Positions 34,519-45,934 of a stretch of DNA of 64,000 nt are shown here, piece by piece. Every line of letters starts with the position of its first letter. Positions within the stretch are counted from its first letter, which is position 1. Source of the stretch: Erinaceus europaeus (Eukaryota > Chordata > Mammalia > Eulipotyphla > Erinaceidae); the NCBI RefSeq assembly GCF_950295315.1, contig NC_080170.1, positions 92,984,054 to 93,048,053 of the forward strand. The letters are read 5' to 3'. The notes under the pieces are model-generated. The model was not told where the DNA came from, ran no database searches, and saw nothing but the letters and a program-made list of their open reading frames with translations. A program made the position numbers and the translations under genes.

Positions 34519-35430
34519 TTCAATACCTAATTCAATGTGCTGCCTAGACCAACAAATATCTTTTAGAAGACACATAATACATGTTAGATAAAATGAATAA
34601 AATTACTAAGTAAATAAGCAAAAAGATTTAACAGGTCACTGCATCACTGTAACCATGTATCAGACACTGGATTATCAGGCTCTAAAAACACTACTATGTA
34701 CAAAACCATTCAAAGACACTGCCCTCATTGAGTTTAAACTCCAGAAGAAAAAAAAAAGTGTCCTATATAAACAGAGAAGGAAAGAGTGAAAAAGCCAACT
34801 GAGTTCTGTAATTTATTTAAGAGGATTATGTTTTGTAGGGTTAAAGAAGATACAGTATCAAATCTAAGAGTCAAGGGAAAAATATCCTACCAAGATTGGT
34901 ATTTGCCTCAATGGGTTGTGAAGCTATGGACACCAAAACCTGCACATGTATCATTAGTATGTCTGAATGTCACTACTGCCAGATGTATATATAAAAAGAC
35001 TTGTCTTTACAAAGAGAGTTCTATTTTCAATAAGCTCCTCAAAATCATTGTATAGCAAATATTCATGCAAAGAATCATCTCTAATCAGTTTTGTAACTTA
35101 TCTTTATGATTTACTTAGTGTAAGGTGAATCTGAAATATGGTTAAATAATAATGTAGTGAGTTGTTAGAGCCAGGAATTAGAGGAAAGCTTATAGTGAGT
35201 TTCAGCAAAGGATAAGAGCATTTGGCTCCTTCCCCAAGAGGCATTTCCTACTCATCCGTTTACGAGTATGAGTTCCTGCATATTGTGGAATAACTTGCTA
35301 GGATCAAGCTGAATATCAATGTTATTTTGTAGGATTATAAGAATTTTATGACAAAATAAAGAACCCCATTTAATTCTATTAACTGTTTAGTAAAAAATAA
35401 TATTAAGTATAACACTGTGGGAATTTTTTC
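34261..35430. other. Unique sequence with a (AC)n run
   Basis: An (AC)n microsatellite of about 48 bp lies at 34469-34516. The 89-codon open frame at 34786-35055 has no recognisable motif. No gene is supported. Confidence 0.55.
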
Positions 35431-35439
35431 TTTCAGTTT

Positions 35440-36445
35440 CTGTGTAGCTGCAGTAGCAAGCCTAAACACAATTTTATTCATTCTTGGAATATTCCTGGCT
35501 TCAAGGATCATGGGCTGTCTCCAGAGCCCTACCCTACAAAGGAAATATATAGAAACAGGCTGAGAGTATGGATTGGCTGGCCAACATCTTTGTCCATCAG
35601 AGAGGCAATTACAGAAACCAGAACTACTTCCTTCTACACCCCAATAATAACTTTGATCTAGCCAGAAACTTTTGTATTTGCCCCATCACTGAGAAAGAAG
35701 AAAATCTGGCATTATTTACCTCTCTGAGAGGCAGGGGGGAAAAAAAGGACACTTAGAAGTGGTAATAGGTGTAGATGTGGCTTAAAAAAGAAGTAAAAAT
35801 GGGGCCTTAGAAATGAATAAAAATGTGCATCAGCTTCCACATAGGGTCAGCCATCTTTGCCCAAATGACCCATGTGTTTTATCTGGTGCATGCCTTCTAA
35901 TTCCCATGATAAAATTTTAAAATATTGAGGGGGGGGAAATCTGAAGAATACTTAGAGTTAGAGGGGAAAGAAGACTTTAGTAATGGAATAAAGAATCACT
36001 AATTTGAGTCTTACAAACTCAAAAGGAGGAGGAGGAAGAACAGAAGGGAGAGAAGAAGAAAACGGAGGAAGAGAACAAGAGGAGAAAGGAGAAAAGGAGA
36101 AAGAAGTCATCATCATGGAATATATTCAATGAAGTACTACTCATCAGTTTAAAAAAGACTATAGTGTGTCCTTTGGGACTAAATGAATGAAACTGGCAAT
36201 GATTATGCTGAGTCAAGTAAGGAAGTGAAGGACACCTATGGAATGATCATTTAAATGTGGAATGTAAATAACTGAAGCACATGGATTTGAAAGACTATGT
36301 GATATATATATATATGGATGACCTTGGAGAAACTATAGTGGTGACCATTGGGGGGGCACAGAACTTTGTTGGTAGACTGTAATTATACCCCTATTATCTT
36401 ATAATCTTGTACATGACTATTAAATCATTAATAAAAATATGTTAA
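35440..36445 (+). mobile_element. Old composite L1-derived repeat, copy 1
   Basis: In order it shows a decayed L1 3' UTR piece (35500-35650), a non-L1-like module ('gtaataggtgtagatgtggc', about 35762, to 'gtcttacaaactc', 36008), a GA-rich run, an ORF2 C-terminal-like stretch (36105-36250) and a 3' tail ('cttataatcttgtacatgact', 'attaaatcattaataa'). The module recurs at 36790-37100 and 54840-54990. Confidence 0.65.
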
Positions 36446-36539
36446 AAGAAAAAAGGAATTCTGATCCATAATCCCAAAGATAGAAATATTAAGGGAAGAT
36501 GATTAGAGGACTTCTTCTTCTAGAGTTTGCCCTTCTTCC

Positions 36540-36760
36540 GTAGCCAGTCAACAGCGTCAGGTTGAAAGCTGTCAGGAGCTGCTTGTTGCTGGCTTTGAAA
36601 GTGACTGGGATCCATGTGGATTCAGTCGGCTAGGAAGGATCGTCAGTTTCCCCAATGAATGGGTACTCACGGGATGCACCACGAGAAGATCGATCCAATG
36701 CATCTCGATTAGAGGACTCTGAACCCCAGTTACACTAGAACATCTTGTGAGGACACTAAG
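36540..36760. other. CpG-rich stretch of unknown origin
   Basis: About ten CpG dinucleotides fall in about 220 bp ('ttccgtagcc', 'cagcgtcagg', 'cagtcggctagg', 'gaagatcgatcc', 'tctcgatt'). The surroundings are almost free of CpG. No splice-bounded open frame or RNA gene is recognisable. It could be part of a less common repeat. Confidence 0.55.
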
Positions 36761-36784
36761 AGGCAAGAGAATCTGGAGAACACT

Positions 36785-37470
36785 CGTGGAAGTCAGGTGC
36801 TGTTTCTCCTGAGAAGACAGAGGAAAAAGGAAGGACACCCATAAGTTGTAATAGGTATAGGCATACCTTAGAAAGGATGTGAAGGCACGGCTTTAGGAAT
36901 AAGTAAAAATGGGTAACAATTTCCACATGGGGTCATGTGGAAATTGCTCAAATGGCCCGTGTGCTTCTGTGGTACAAGCCTTCTCATTTTCCTAATTAAA
37001 AGTTTAAATTTTGAGGGTGGAGGAAAACTTAGAATTGGGGGGGAAGCCTTTAACAATAGAATAAAAACACTAATTTGAGTCTTATAAATACAGCAAAAGC
37101 AGAAGTAGTAGTCATGGAATATACACTCAACAGAGTAGTACACAACAGTTAAAAAATATAAATATTATCTCATTTGGGACTAAACTTCTAGTACTAGCAA
37201 TGATTAATAAAGTTAGTAAGGAAGTGAAACTATGTGATTATTTCACTCATATGTGGAATACAGAGAACTGAAACACATGAACTTGAAAGAAAGAAAAATA
37301 CATACATATATAGTTAGCCCACATCTATGATCTTGGGAGAACTATAATGGTTCCATCAGAGGGTGTAGTGGTGGTACAGAATGTTGGTGGTAGTAGTAGT
37401 GTGGAATTATATCTCTATGATCTTATAATCTTATAAATCACTAATATATAAATGGGCATGTGATAACTTA
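36785..37470 (+). mobile_element. Old composite L1-derived repeat, copy 2
   Basis: It has the same order as copy 1 without the leading 3' UTR piece: the shared module (from 'gttgtaataggtataggc'), an ORF2 C-terminal-like stretch (37110-37290) and the tail ('cttataatcttataaatcac'). A perfect hairpin lies at 36917-36946. Confidence 0.65.
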
Positions 37471-37479
37471 AGTAAAAAC

Positions 37480-38330
37480 ACTGCAAATCCCTTACACTGT
37501 GATAGCTCTATTGTAAAAAAGTAGAAATGGCTAAAGCAACTCTTTTATAAACTTACTAAAAGTAATTCAAGCTAGATAACTAAGGTGAGCTTTTAATATA
37601 GAAACTATATATAGCTGTTGAAAAAAATTGCATTTTAGATAAGAAATTCTCAGTTGTCTTGGTCATCAAACATAAAAACCATGATACAGATTATGCTATC
37701 CATCTTCTTGGAGACTCTGGAAAATGATCTACTTTTTGATATGTCAAAAGCAAACATAACTTTTATCTGTACAACATAAGAGAAAGTCAAAGAAAATCTC
37801 TGGTCACTTCTTGTGTTCTCATTAGAGACTGTTCTGTATGGTCTTCTGCTGTCTCTACCACTTACTGGATCTCTACCCACCATGAGTAATACATGTGGCA
37901 GGTTCTGTATAGTGTAAGAGAATGTAGGCATTAGAGTCAGAAATGATAACTAAAATTCTAACATGGTTATATGGGAGTGGCACAATGGTGAACACTTAAG
38001 CACTCATATATGAATTCCCTAGTCTATGAAAAAATCAGATTGTTAAAAGTTAAATATAACTTCACATGAATTTTTTTCATGATCACAAGGCAGGTATCTA
38101 ACAATATTAAAATAAATACAAAGTTGTCTTCCTCTCGTCATTAAGGAATGATCATTAAGGAACAAAAAGGGTATTTGTACAGTTATTCTGCTTGGCATGT
38201 GCTCACCAAATTTTTCTAGCTTTCCTCTCCTTACTTTCAAATTACAGAATTGTTGATTGAAATCTTCCCCATTACTAACACAATCTATTTTATACAAATG
38301 TCTTACTATCCAGAGCATTTTTTCCCTTTC
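37480..38330. other. Unique sequence, no gene seen
   Basis: Possible SINE relic at about 37970-38030. Open frames of 91-93 codons on the minus strand lack any recognisable motif. Confidence 0.5.
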
Positions 38331-38334
38331 AACT

Positions 38335-38520
38335 ATACTTTATAGGACAAAGATAAATTGAGAAGGGAGGGGATGTAGGAAGGGAAAAAGAAAGACATCT
38401 CCAGACGTGCTTCACTGATCCTGAAGTATCCCCCATATAGGTGGGAAGCAGGGGCTTAAACCCAGGTCCTTGCCCATGGTGATATATGTTACTTAACTGG
38501 ATGTGCCACTGCCCTGCCCC
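38335..38520 (-). repeat. tRNA-derived SINE, antisense
   Basis: It has 'gacgtgcttcactgatcctgaag', then 'gcttaaacccaggtccttg' (reversed B-box region) and a reversed head ending 'ctgccctgcccc'. Confidence 0.72.
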
Positions 38521-38594
38521 AAAATACTAAAATTCTAAGCTAAACATTGAATATTCAACATTCTCAACAGACAAATGTGGACAGAAAGTCAGAG

Positions 38595-38725
38595 AGATAA
38601 GATATTCAATAGGTGAAGTAACTGTATTGCCATGCACATATCAAATCCCCATTTGAACTCTAGCACTACCGCATGAGAAAATGTAGTAATAATAGAGGAA
38701 TTTTCAGTTCTGTGATGCCTCCCCT
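38595..38725 (+). repeat. tRNA-derived SINE relic
   Basis: A weak head ('gagataagatattcaata') precedes a B-box-like 'atttgaactctagcac' region. It is old. Confidence 0.4.
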
Positions 38726-39295
38726 CTTCTTTGGCTCTCTATCTAAATTTAAAAAACCAAAAGTGGTGAAAGTATGCATATATATAAGACCCTTGGCTCC
38801 AACAAAAAAAATTTGACTGACTAAAAATAGAAAATGTTTCATTAAAATGACTATCAAAATCAGCTATCACAAATGATATGCCACAGAACTGTACCTTGTA
38901 CCTGAAACATATGGAGAAACATTTATACAAGCAGTGAGTAAGCAGGCACTAGAATCTCTCTAAAATGTTATGAGTTTGTTGCTGTTCTCTAAGAAGTGAG
39001 AAGGTTATGCTGAAATTCAAGGTGGTCTGAATCCACTTATAGTGTCTTAAGTTGATGGGATAATACCAGTAATGATAGCAACTATCCAGTGATTCCTTAA
39101 GCCCACTTTTCCAAGAAGGTTACCCAAAAGCTTATTTCTTAACAACTTATTGGTAAGGAACTAGAAAGTACCATACACAGGAATGTATTATAAATTGGTC
39201 ACAGTTCTGTAGCAAGGTTTACTTACTGTTCAGTCTCCTTCAGAGAGGTATATAAGACCATAGCAAAACGATATGAAAATAAATTTGTTATGGCT
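38726..39295. other. Unique sequence, no gene seen
   Basis: AT-rich, with no supported repeat or open frame. Confidence 0.5.
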
Positions 39296-39299
39296 TCAC

Positions 39300-39683
39300 T
39301 CCTGGCTTATTAGTCTGCCACCAAGTTCCAGATGCTACCATGATGCCGGCCTGACTTCCATGGGCAGATGACCCCACCAATATATCCTGGAACCCTACCT
39401 CTCCAGATCCCTGGCCCACTAGGGAAAGAGAGAGGCAGGCTGGGAGTATGGATCAACCTGCCAATGCCCATGTTCAGCAGAGAAGTAATTACAGAAGCCA
39501 AAGCTTCCACCTTCTGCACCCCATAATGATCCTGGGTCCATACTCCAGAGGGATAAAGAATAGGAAAGCTTTCAATGGAGGGGATGGGATACAGTGCTGG
39601 GAAGTGTGTGGAATTGTATCCCTCTTATCTTATCTTATGGTCTTGTCAATATTTTTATTTTATGAATAAATAAAAACATAGAT
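39300..39683 (+). mobile_element. Old L1 3' UTR fragment, 5'-truncated
   Basis: It aligns with the distal 3' UTR: 'caagttccagatgctaccat', 'ggctgggagtatggatcaac', 'cagagaagtaattacagaag', the tail 'tttatgaataaataaaaac'. Its A-rich tail became the target of the next insertion. Confidence 0.85.
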
Positions 39684-40044
39684 AAAAGTGGAAAGACTTT
39701 CACTTTAAGGTTTATATTTTCCCCTAACTTATGGATACGCATGCACATGTACCCTATCCCTTGGGCCCTGGTCTATCTCTAGGTTCTTTAATTTTATTTG
39801 GAAGTATGCCACCTGAAATGGACCTAGGGAGTCCTATGAGATAGGAAAGATCTCACCAGAGAATTGGATCTGGATCTGAATTGACATCCTAGGCCTAGCA
39901 TCTCTGGACACAGTCCAAAGTGAAACATGTCAAGATGGTACTGGTTGCACTGATTTGGACGAAGTTAGAAGATGCAGTAACAATGATAGGACCTGCACCC
40001 ACTCCCTTTTCATCTTTCCTATTATTTTCTCTTTTTTCCATATT

Positions 40045-41355
40045 TTTTAAAAATTTTATTAGTGATTTAATATTGATTCACAAAATAAGATGTGAACAGT
40101 AGTATAATTCCATACCATCCCACCACCAGAGTTCTGAATCCCTAAACCCTCCATTACAAGCCACTGCAGTTCTCCTAAGGTTGCAGACATGGTTTAACTA
40201 TCATCTCTACAACTATCTGTCTACATTTGTACATAGCCTTCTCTTCCACTCCAAGCCACACATAGCTCTACTACTACATTCAAATGTCCCTCCCTTTTCC
40301 CTCTTCCTCCCTCTGGGTCTTGATGGAGTTGGAGTGTAGAGCCCTCTTATCCTCTTCCTCCTATTACTTCTTCCCAGCTGGGAGTAGGCATTCTGGCTTC
40401 TGTATTTCTTCTCTGCTGGACACGAGTGCTGACAGATTGATTTATATTTCCATCTTTCCCTAGTAGGGTAGGGCTCTGGAGAGGTGAGGTTCCAGGACAC
40501 AATAGTGAGGTCATCTGCCCAGAGAAGTCAGGATGGAATCTTGATAGTGTCTGCACCTTGGTGTCTGGAAGGTGGCTGGATATAAAGTGAGATAAAATGG
40601 TCAATGAAGAGGAATCAAAAAGTAGGAACAAAGCAGATGACATTAGGTGTCTTAGAGTGTAAGGAAGTTAGGAAGTCCATTTTAGGAATATTTCTAGGGG
40701 CCCACAACTATAGTAGTTTTTGCTTAAATTTGACAGCTAACACGAAGTTGGATAAAAATATTGTCTGAGGGGAGTCGGGCAGTAGCACAACGGGTTAAGC
40801 ACAGGTGGCACAAAATGCAAGGACTGTCTTAAAGATCCCAGTTCAAGCCCCCAGCTCCCCACCTGTAGGGGAGTTGCTTCACAAGAGGTGAAACAGGTCT
40901 GCAGGTGTCTGCCTTTCTCTCCCCCTCTCTGTCTTCTCTTCCTCTCTCCATTTCTCTCTGTCCTATCCAACAATGATGACATCAACAACAATAATATAAC
41001 CATAACAATAAAAAAATAAGAGCAACAAAAGGGAATAAATAAATATTTTAAAAATATATATGTTTAAAATATATTGTCTGAAAAAATGGTATCAGAGAAA
41101 CGGGCTAGAAAGCTGGACTAGAGCAGAAAGTAGTTCCCATTCTTTAAAAATTTCTATTAATAAAATTAACTACCTCCATCCACTTGACCCAGGGACCATA
41201 TATATATTTATATTTGCACCAGAACCTGTGTAACCTGCTGGTCTGAGCTTGCAGCTCATGGTCACAGCTGGGAACACTGTAGGCTGCACTCATTTCAGTA
41301 CCGGTCTTCCTCAAATAGCAGGACAGGATAACACAGGCTCTCTTCAGAAACTGGG
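40045..41355 (-). repeat. Left arm of the giant palindrome
   Basis: It starts 'tattagtgatttaatattg' and runs inward as reversed L1 3' UTR. Pairs of landmarks with the right arm include 'gctgcactcatttcag' at 41282 against 'ctgaaatgagtgcaac' at 41426, and 'gagcttgcagctcatggtca' at 41245 against 'tgaccatggactgcaagctc' at 41461. It carries about 200 bp (40160-40380) not matched on the right. Confidence 0.85.
40769..41070 (+). repeat. tRNA-derived SINE (long type) with TSD
   Basis: It begins 'ggggagtcgggcagtagcac', with 'agatcccagttcaagccccc' (B box) and an A-rich tail. The direct repeat atattgtctga lies at 40758-40768 and 41071-41081. It interrupts the left palindrome arm. Confidence 0.93.
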
Positions 41356-42540
41356 TGGGGGACTGTCCCACTCTCTGAAGGGAGGATGGCTGGTTAACAT
41401 ATCCTGCCATTCAAGGAAGACTGGTCCTGAAATGAGTGCAACCTAGAATGTTCCTAGCTGTGACCATGGACTGCAAGCTCAGACTGACAGGGATGCAGAA
41501 GTTACACAGGCTTCTGTGCTAAATATGAATAAATATGGGCCCTTGGTCAAACTGATGGGTTTACAGGTAACAGTATTTATATACTTTCCATATATATTTG
41601 GAAGCTGCTCTCTGCCCTGATCCAACTTTCTAGTTCTATTCTTAATTCTGACACCATCTTCCCAAACAATACATTTAGCCCACCTGCATGTTAGCTATTG
41701 GTCTCAGTCAAAAACTAGTAAAGTCATGGGCCCCTTGAAATATACCTAAAACAGCTTATTCCTACATGAAAACCCTTAGTTCTATCTGCTCTATTCTTAC
41801 CTTTAGGTTCCTGATTATTAAACAATTTGTCCTGTTTTATATCTTACTGCTTTTCAGCCATGAAGTTGCAGATGCTACCATGATGCTATCCTGACTTCCC
41901 TAGGCAGACAACCTCACCAATATGTCCTGGAACCCCACCTTCCCAGAGCCCTATCCTATCAAGGAAAGACAGAAACAAGCAGGAGGTATGAATTGATCTG
42001 CCAACATCCATGTTCAGCAGAGAAGCAATTACAGAAGCCAGACCTTCCAACTTCTGCACCCCATAAAGAATTCTGGTGCAGGGAGTCAGGCGCTAGCACA
42101 GTGGGTTAAGCACAAGTGGAGTCAAGTGCAAGAACCAGCTTGAGGATCCCGGTTCAAGCCCCCTGGCTCCCCACGGGCAGGTGAGTCACTTCAAAGACCA
42201 TGCAGGGGGGTCGCTTCACAAGTGGCAAAGCAGGTCTGCAGGTGTCTATCTTTCTCTCCCCCTCTCTGGGTTTCTCTCTGTCCTATCCAACAACAGTGGC
42301 ATCAATGACAAGAATAATAACAACCACAACAACAATAAAACAACAAGAGCAACAAAAGGAAAAAAAAAAAAGAATTCTGGTCCATACTCCCAGAGGGATA
42401 AAGAATAGGGAAACTTCCAATAGAGGGGATGGGATATAGAACTCTGTATCTGTGGTGGAAAGTGTATGAAATTGTACTCTTCTTATACTACAATCTTGTC
42501 AATCATTATTAAATCACTAATAAAAATAAAATAAAGTAAA
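41356..42540 (+). repeat. Right arm of the giant palindrome
   Basis: This is sense L1 3' UTR from a point equivalent to the hairpin-capable site of the long form (about 16780) to the tail 'tcattattaaatcactaataa' (in part). It shares the diagnostic S1 block ('cagagaagcaattacag', about 42017). The match to the left arm extends to both outer ends. Confidence 0.85.
42078..42368 (+). repeat. tRNA-derived SINE (long type) with perfect TSD
   Basis: The direct repeat aaagaattctggt lies at 42065-42077 and 42369-42381. The head, 'ggatcccggttcaagccccc' B-box region, hairpin block and A tail are all present. It carries a short internal duplication around 42180-42215. It splits the right palindrome arm. 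Confidence 0.95.
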
Positions 42541-42559
42541 ATAATAAAAAAGTGGAAAG

Positions 42560-43850
42560 TCATAGATTCAAGAAGAGAAGTCCAGATAACTCAGAAGATA
42601 TGAGACCCGGGAAGGGAAACAGGAAGTAGAATTGTGTCAGGTAAGCTTCAGGTTGAGATGCAAACCTGAGAAAGCCTAAATCAAATCAAACAGCTGCTCC
42701 TCTAAAGCAGAGACTGCCAATGAAGATGTCTCACATTGAGTGCAAATGATCAGACCCTCCTACCCCAACTATGTTCAATCTTGGACTGAAAGTCCACTGC
42801 AATAATTATGACCATGACCCCAATGTCATGTCAGATACTGAAGGTGCTATAATTGGATGCATGTCTTATTTACCTTAACTTCCTGATTTGACCATGTTTG
42901 GAGAATCTCTTGTAACAAATGGTGACTGATACCTGGAATACTGCATCATGGAAGTGAACATCACAGAAAAACGTGGCCAAAGTTATTTATGAGTACCTTT
43001 AAAATAATATCCAGCATAGAGATATGCATAGAACTTTATACTGTAAAGTCAAAAGTTTTTCATTATCTCTCAGCAACATAGAGCAGGTAATAGAAGGATC
43101 CAAGAAGAGTAATGGCGATGGTTATAGCAGAATTTATTGATAGTGAAAGAAACGTTACTGAGAGGGACCAAAGAAATTTATAATTATTTGGTATGAACAA
43201 TAATAGGAAAAGACATACAAGCAATATAAATGTATACAGTGAAATGAATAGTTTAAAATGATGCTAAATGACAAGAAGAAAACTTCCAGACCTAGGTGCT
43301 TATGAAGTTATATTTTAAAGTAGAATAGAAAGAAATTCAGGTGATAGTAAACAATTTTGTAACATCCCATAGGGGAATCAACTTATTGGATTCTCTTCAT
43401 TGCTTGTTTATCTCCCTCTGTGTCTACACAACTTTCCAGAGACTTTATTAGTCCTCTTGGCAGCTCTGGGAACAAATGGATAACTAATGATTTCCCTGAG
43501 GAAGCATCAAATATCCTTGGAGGGAAGGCTGAACTTGAATTTTTCAGGCAAGAACCATATTCTCTCCTATTGTGGCAGCTAGTCTTCTGGTGAGAACAGA
43601 AAGTCCCCAACTGAAAAGTGGACTATTCCCTAAAGCAGTAGAGTTAAATTCATTAATTCAGACCCACTAGAAGAACTTAAACATTCACAATAGTTAACTT
43701 CTGACTAGAGATGCAATGCCTAGATTAAGAGTGTTCAACTCCTATTTATGAGAAATAAAATAATAATAGTATTCACTTAACTAGGACATAATTTCTAGTC
43801 TCTTGTATTATTCCTTAATAAAACAGGTAAGACAGGCTGTACTAATTCTG
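42560..43850. other. Unique sequence, no gene seen
   Basis: One of the longer repeat-poor stretches. The 75-codon minus-strand frame at 43383-43610 has no recognisable motif. Confidence 0.5.
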
Positions 43851-43859
43851 TTTTGCAGA

Positions 43860-44648
43860 TATGCAAGTTTAGACTTAAAAAGATAAAGCATTTGTTTCAC
43901 AACTATGGAAGGGCAAACACTACCAAATATTTTCTTGAGGCAAACAAATCTGATCCCCAAATCAGGAAAGAACTCTACCAGAAAAAAAAAAGAAAGAAAG
44001 AAAACTATAGACCTATACACCTGATGAACATTGATACAAAGACCCTGAAAAAGATCTTGACAAATCAAATTCAACAATATATCAATAATAACTCACCAAG
44101 ATTAAGTGGGATTCATCCTTGGAAAACAGAGATAGTTCAACACCTGCAAATCAATCAATGTAATTCATCTTATCAATAAAGATCAAGAGAGAGAGAGATC
44201 ACATGGTTATATCAATTGACACCAAAAAGGCATTCAACAATATCCAACACCAATTTATAATAAAGACCCTCCACAAACTGGGAATAGAAAGACCATTCAT
44301 CCACATAATAAAAATCATTTATGACACACCCGCAGTTATCATCGTTCTCAATGGGTAGAAGTTGAAAGCTTTCTCCCTAAATTGAGAACCAGACAAGGAT
44401 GTCCACTTATCTCCACTGTTATTCAATACAGTTGTCAAGTTCCTCAATACTGCAATCATGTAAGAGATAATAATGGCATTCAAACTGAAAAAGAGGAAAT
44501 CTATCACTATTTGCTGATGACATGATATTATACCTAGAGAATCCCAAATATTCTACAAAAAACATACTAGAAATAAGTAATAAATTCAATACAAAATCAA
44601 TAAACATAAATCTGTGGCATTTCTGTATACAAATCAGGAATTAAAAGG
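43860..44648 (+). pseudogene. Ancient L1 ORF2 reverse-transcriptase region, left part
   Basis: Decayed ORF2 blocks are visible in order: NYRPIHLMNIDTK (about 44010-44040), a region like 'SIDTKKAFN' at 44208-44240, RQGCPL-like sequence at 44390, and 'tttgctgatgacatga' (the ADD catalytic block) at 44510. It is interrupted at 44649 by L1 copy B and resumes at 51541. It is far more diverged than the inserted L1. Confidence 0.88.
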
Positions 44649-44667
44649 AAATAAAAGGTTCAATCCT

Positions 44668-45934
44668 GGGGATGGAGCCAAGATGGCAGACTGAGAAGTA
44701 GCTTCTGGTCTGAGTTCTGACAACAACTGCTGGAAACAGTAGGATTTTTTTTGCCTTCAGCAGGACAGTGAATTCGGGGTCCTAGCAGTGACACCAAGGG
44801 GGTGAAAATAGCCCAGTTTGGGTTAGATTATAGAGGAAAAAAGAAAGGAAAAAATGTTTTATCATCCCCAAAGCACATCCATGCCCTCCCCCCATAAACA
44901 GACCCTGGGTGCCAGAAAGCTCCTAGCAGGCTTCCCTGGTGAGCTTCTAATTCTTTTTACCAAGATTCCTGGCTCAACAGGGGTTCCATTCCAAGTCTAT
45001 TCCTTTCTGAAACGCTTGGCCCTCTTTCCTTCTAAATGGCCAATTGGATCTACAAAAGGGAAAGACTGCCCTGAGGTTTGGTTTGGTTTTATTGTTTTTG
45101 TTTTTGTTTTGTTTGTTTTACTTTCTTAACAATCAGCTGCCTCTGCTCAGGTGGCTTGAGGCAATCTGGGACAGGTTTTTTTACCCTGCTCTATTTTATT
45201 ATTAATATCATATAAAGGTGTATCTCTTTTCCCCCCCTCCTTTAGGTTGACCAGAATTAATCTTAGTGTATTTTCCACTGCTATGGGTCTGCACATCTTA
45301 TCGATTGCGAGAGGAACTTGTTTCACTACTCCTAACTCCTCTACCCACTCTCCCCTTCTCCCTCCTCCTAGATAATTAAAAAATTAAAAAATATTAATTA
45401 ATTAATTAAACTTTCCTTTCACTAATCCATTATTACAATTCTTTTTCTTATCTTTTTTTCTTTTCTCTCTCTTGCTTTTCTTCCTTTTTCTTTCTTGTCT
45501 TTCTTCCTTCCTCCTTCTTTGGCTTTCTGAATTCACTGATACTCATTTGTGAATTATTTTGGGGAAGAAATCTGACTCAGAGTGGACTCTCTATGTGTGT
45601 ATCTCTGCTCTACTTCCCTTTCTCCTCTTGCTACCCCTAGAATATACAGTGGATAGTAGATTTGCATAATTGTCTATTCTTGCTACCCCTTTTTTCCTTT
45701 CTCTTTCTTATTCACTTGGACTTGATTGCTATTTTTTCATGGACTGGAGACATTGTTTGGCTAACTGGTAGTGATTAAATTGCTTCAATCCTTGCTTCAG
45801 TTGCTATTGTAATTTCTGAGGTTGGAGATTACATTTGTCATAAAGGTATTTAGTACAATGATGCTTGTACTCAAAACACAACAACTGAGGAACAATAGAA
45901 CATAAAAATAATAAACATATTAATAAAAAAATGG
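44668..45934 (+). promoter_or_regulatory. L1 copy B 5' UTR (promoter region)
   Basis: In L1 elements this region carries the internal RNA polymerase II promoter. The first bases contain aagatggc (44680-44687), the YY1-type core found at the start of L1 5' UTRs in other mammals. An octamer motif, atttgcat, lies at 45660-45667. The middle is strongly pyrimidine-rich (45420-45530). One copy of the octamer-bearing module is present, against two in copy C. Confidence 0.85.

Larger units (their letters stand above)
39696..42547. mobile_element. Composite L1 insertion containing a giant palindrome, with TSD
   Basis: The 12-bp direct repeat aaaagtggaaag lies at 39684-39695 and 42548-42559. Between them are an antisense proximal 3' UTR segment (39700-40010), an antisense 3' UTR copy (40045-41355) and a sense 3' UTR copy (41356-42540). 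The last two meet 5'-to-5' with no spacer, so the DNA is a ~2.5-kb imperfect palindrome. Two SINEs (40769-41070 and 42078-42368) inserted later. Confidence 0.75.

Noticed and set aside
34786..35055. 89-codon open frame in unique DNA
   Set aside because: No recognisable motif, AT-rich codon use as in the surroundings, and within the length expected by chance.
36572..36838. 88-codon minus-strand frame over the CpG-rich stretch as an exon
   Set aside because: No splice sites, motif or codon pattern supports it, and it extends into an old repeat.
40045..42540. Interpretation of the palindrome as a DNA transposon or foldback element with terminal inverted repeats
   Set aside because: Both arms are recognisable L1 3' UTR ending in A-rich L1-type tails, and the flanking repeat is 12 bp at an A-rich site. 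That fits L1-driven insertion better. A genome-wide search could reopen the question.
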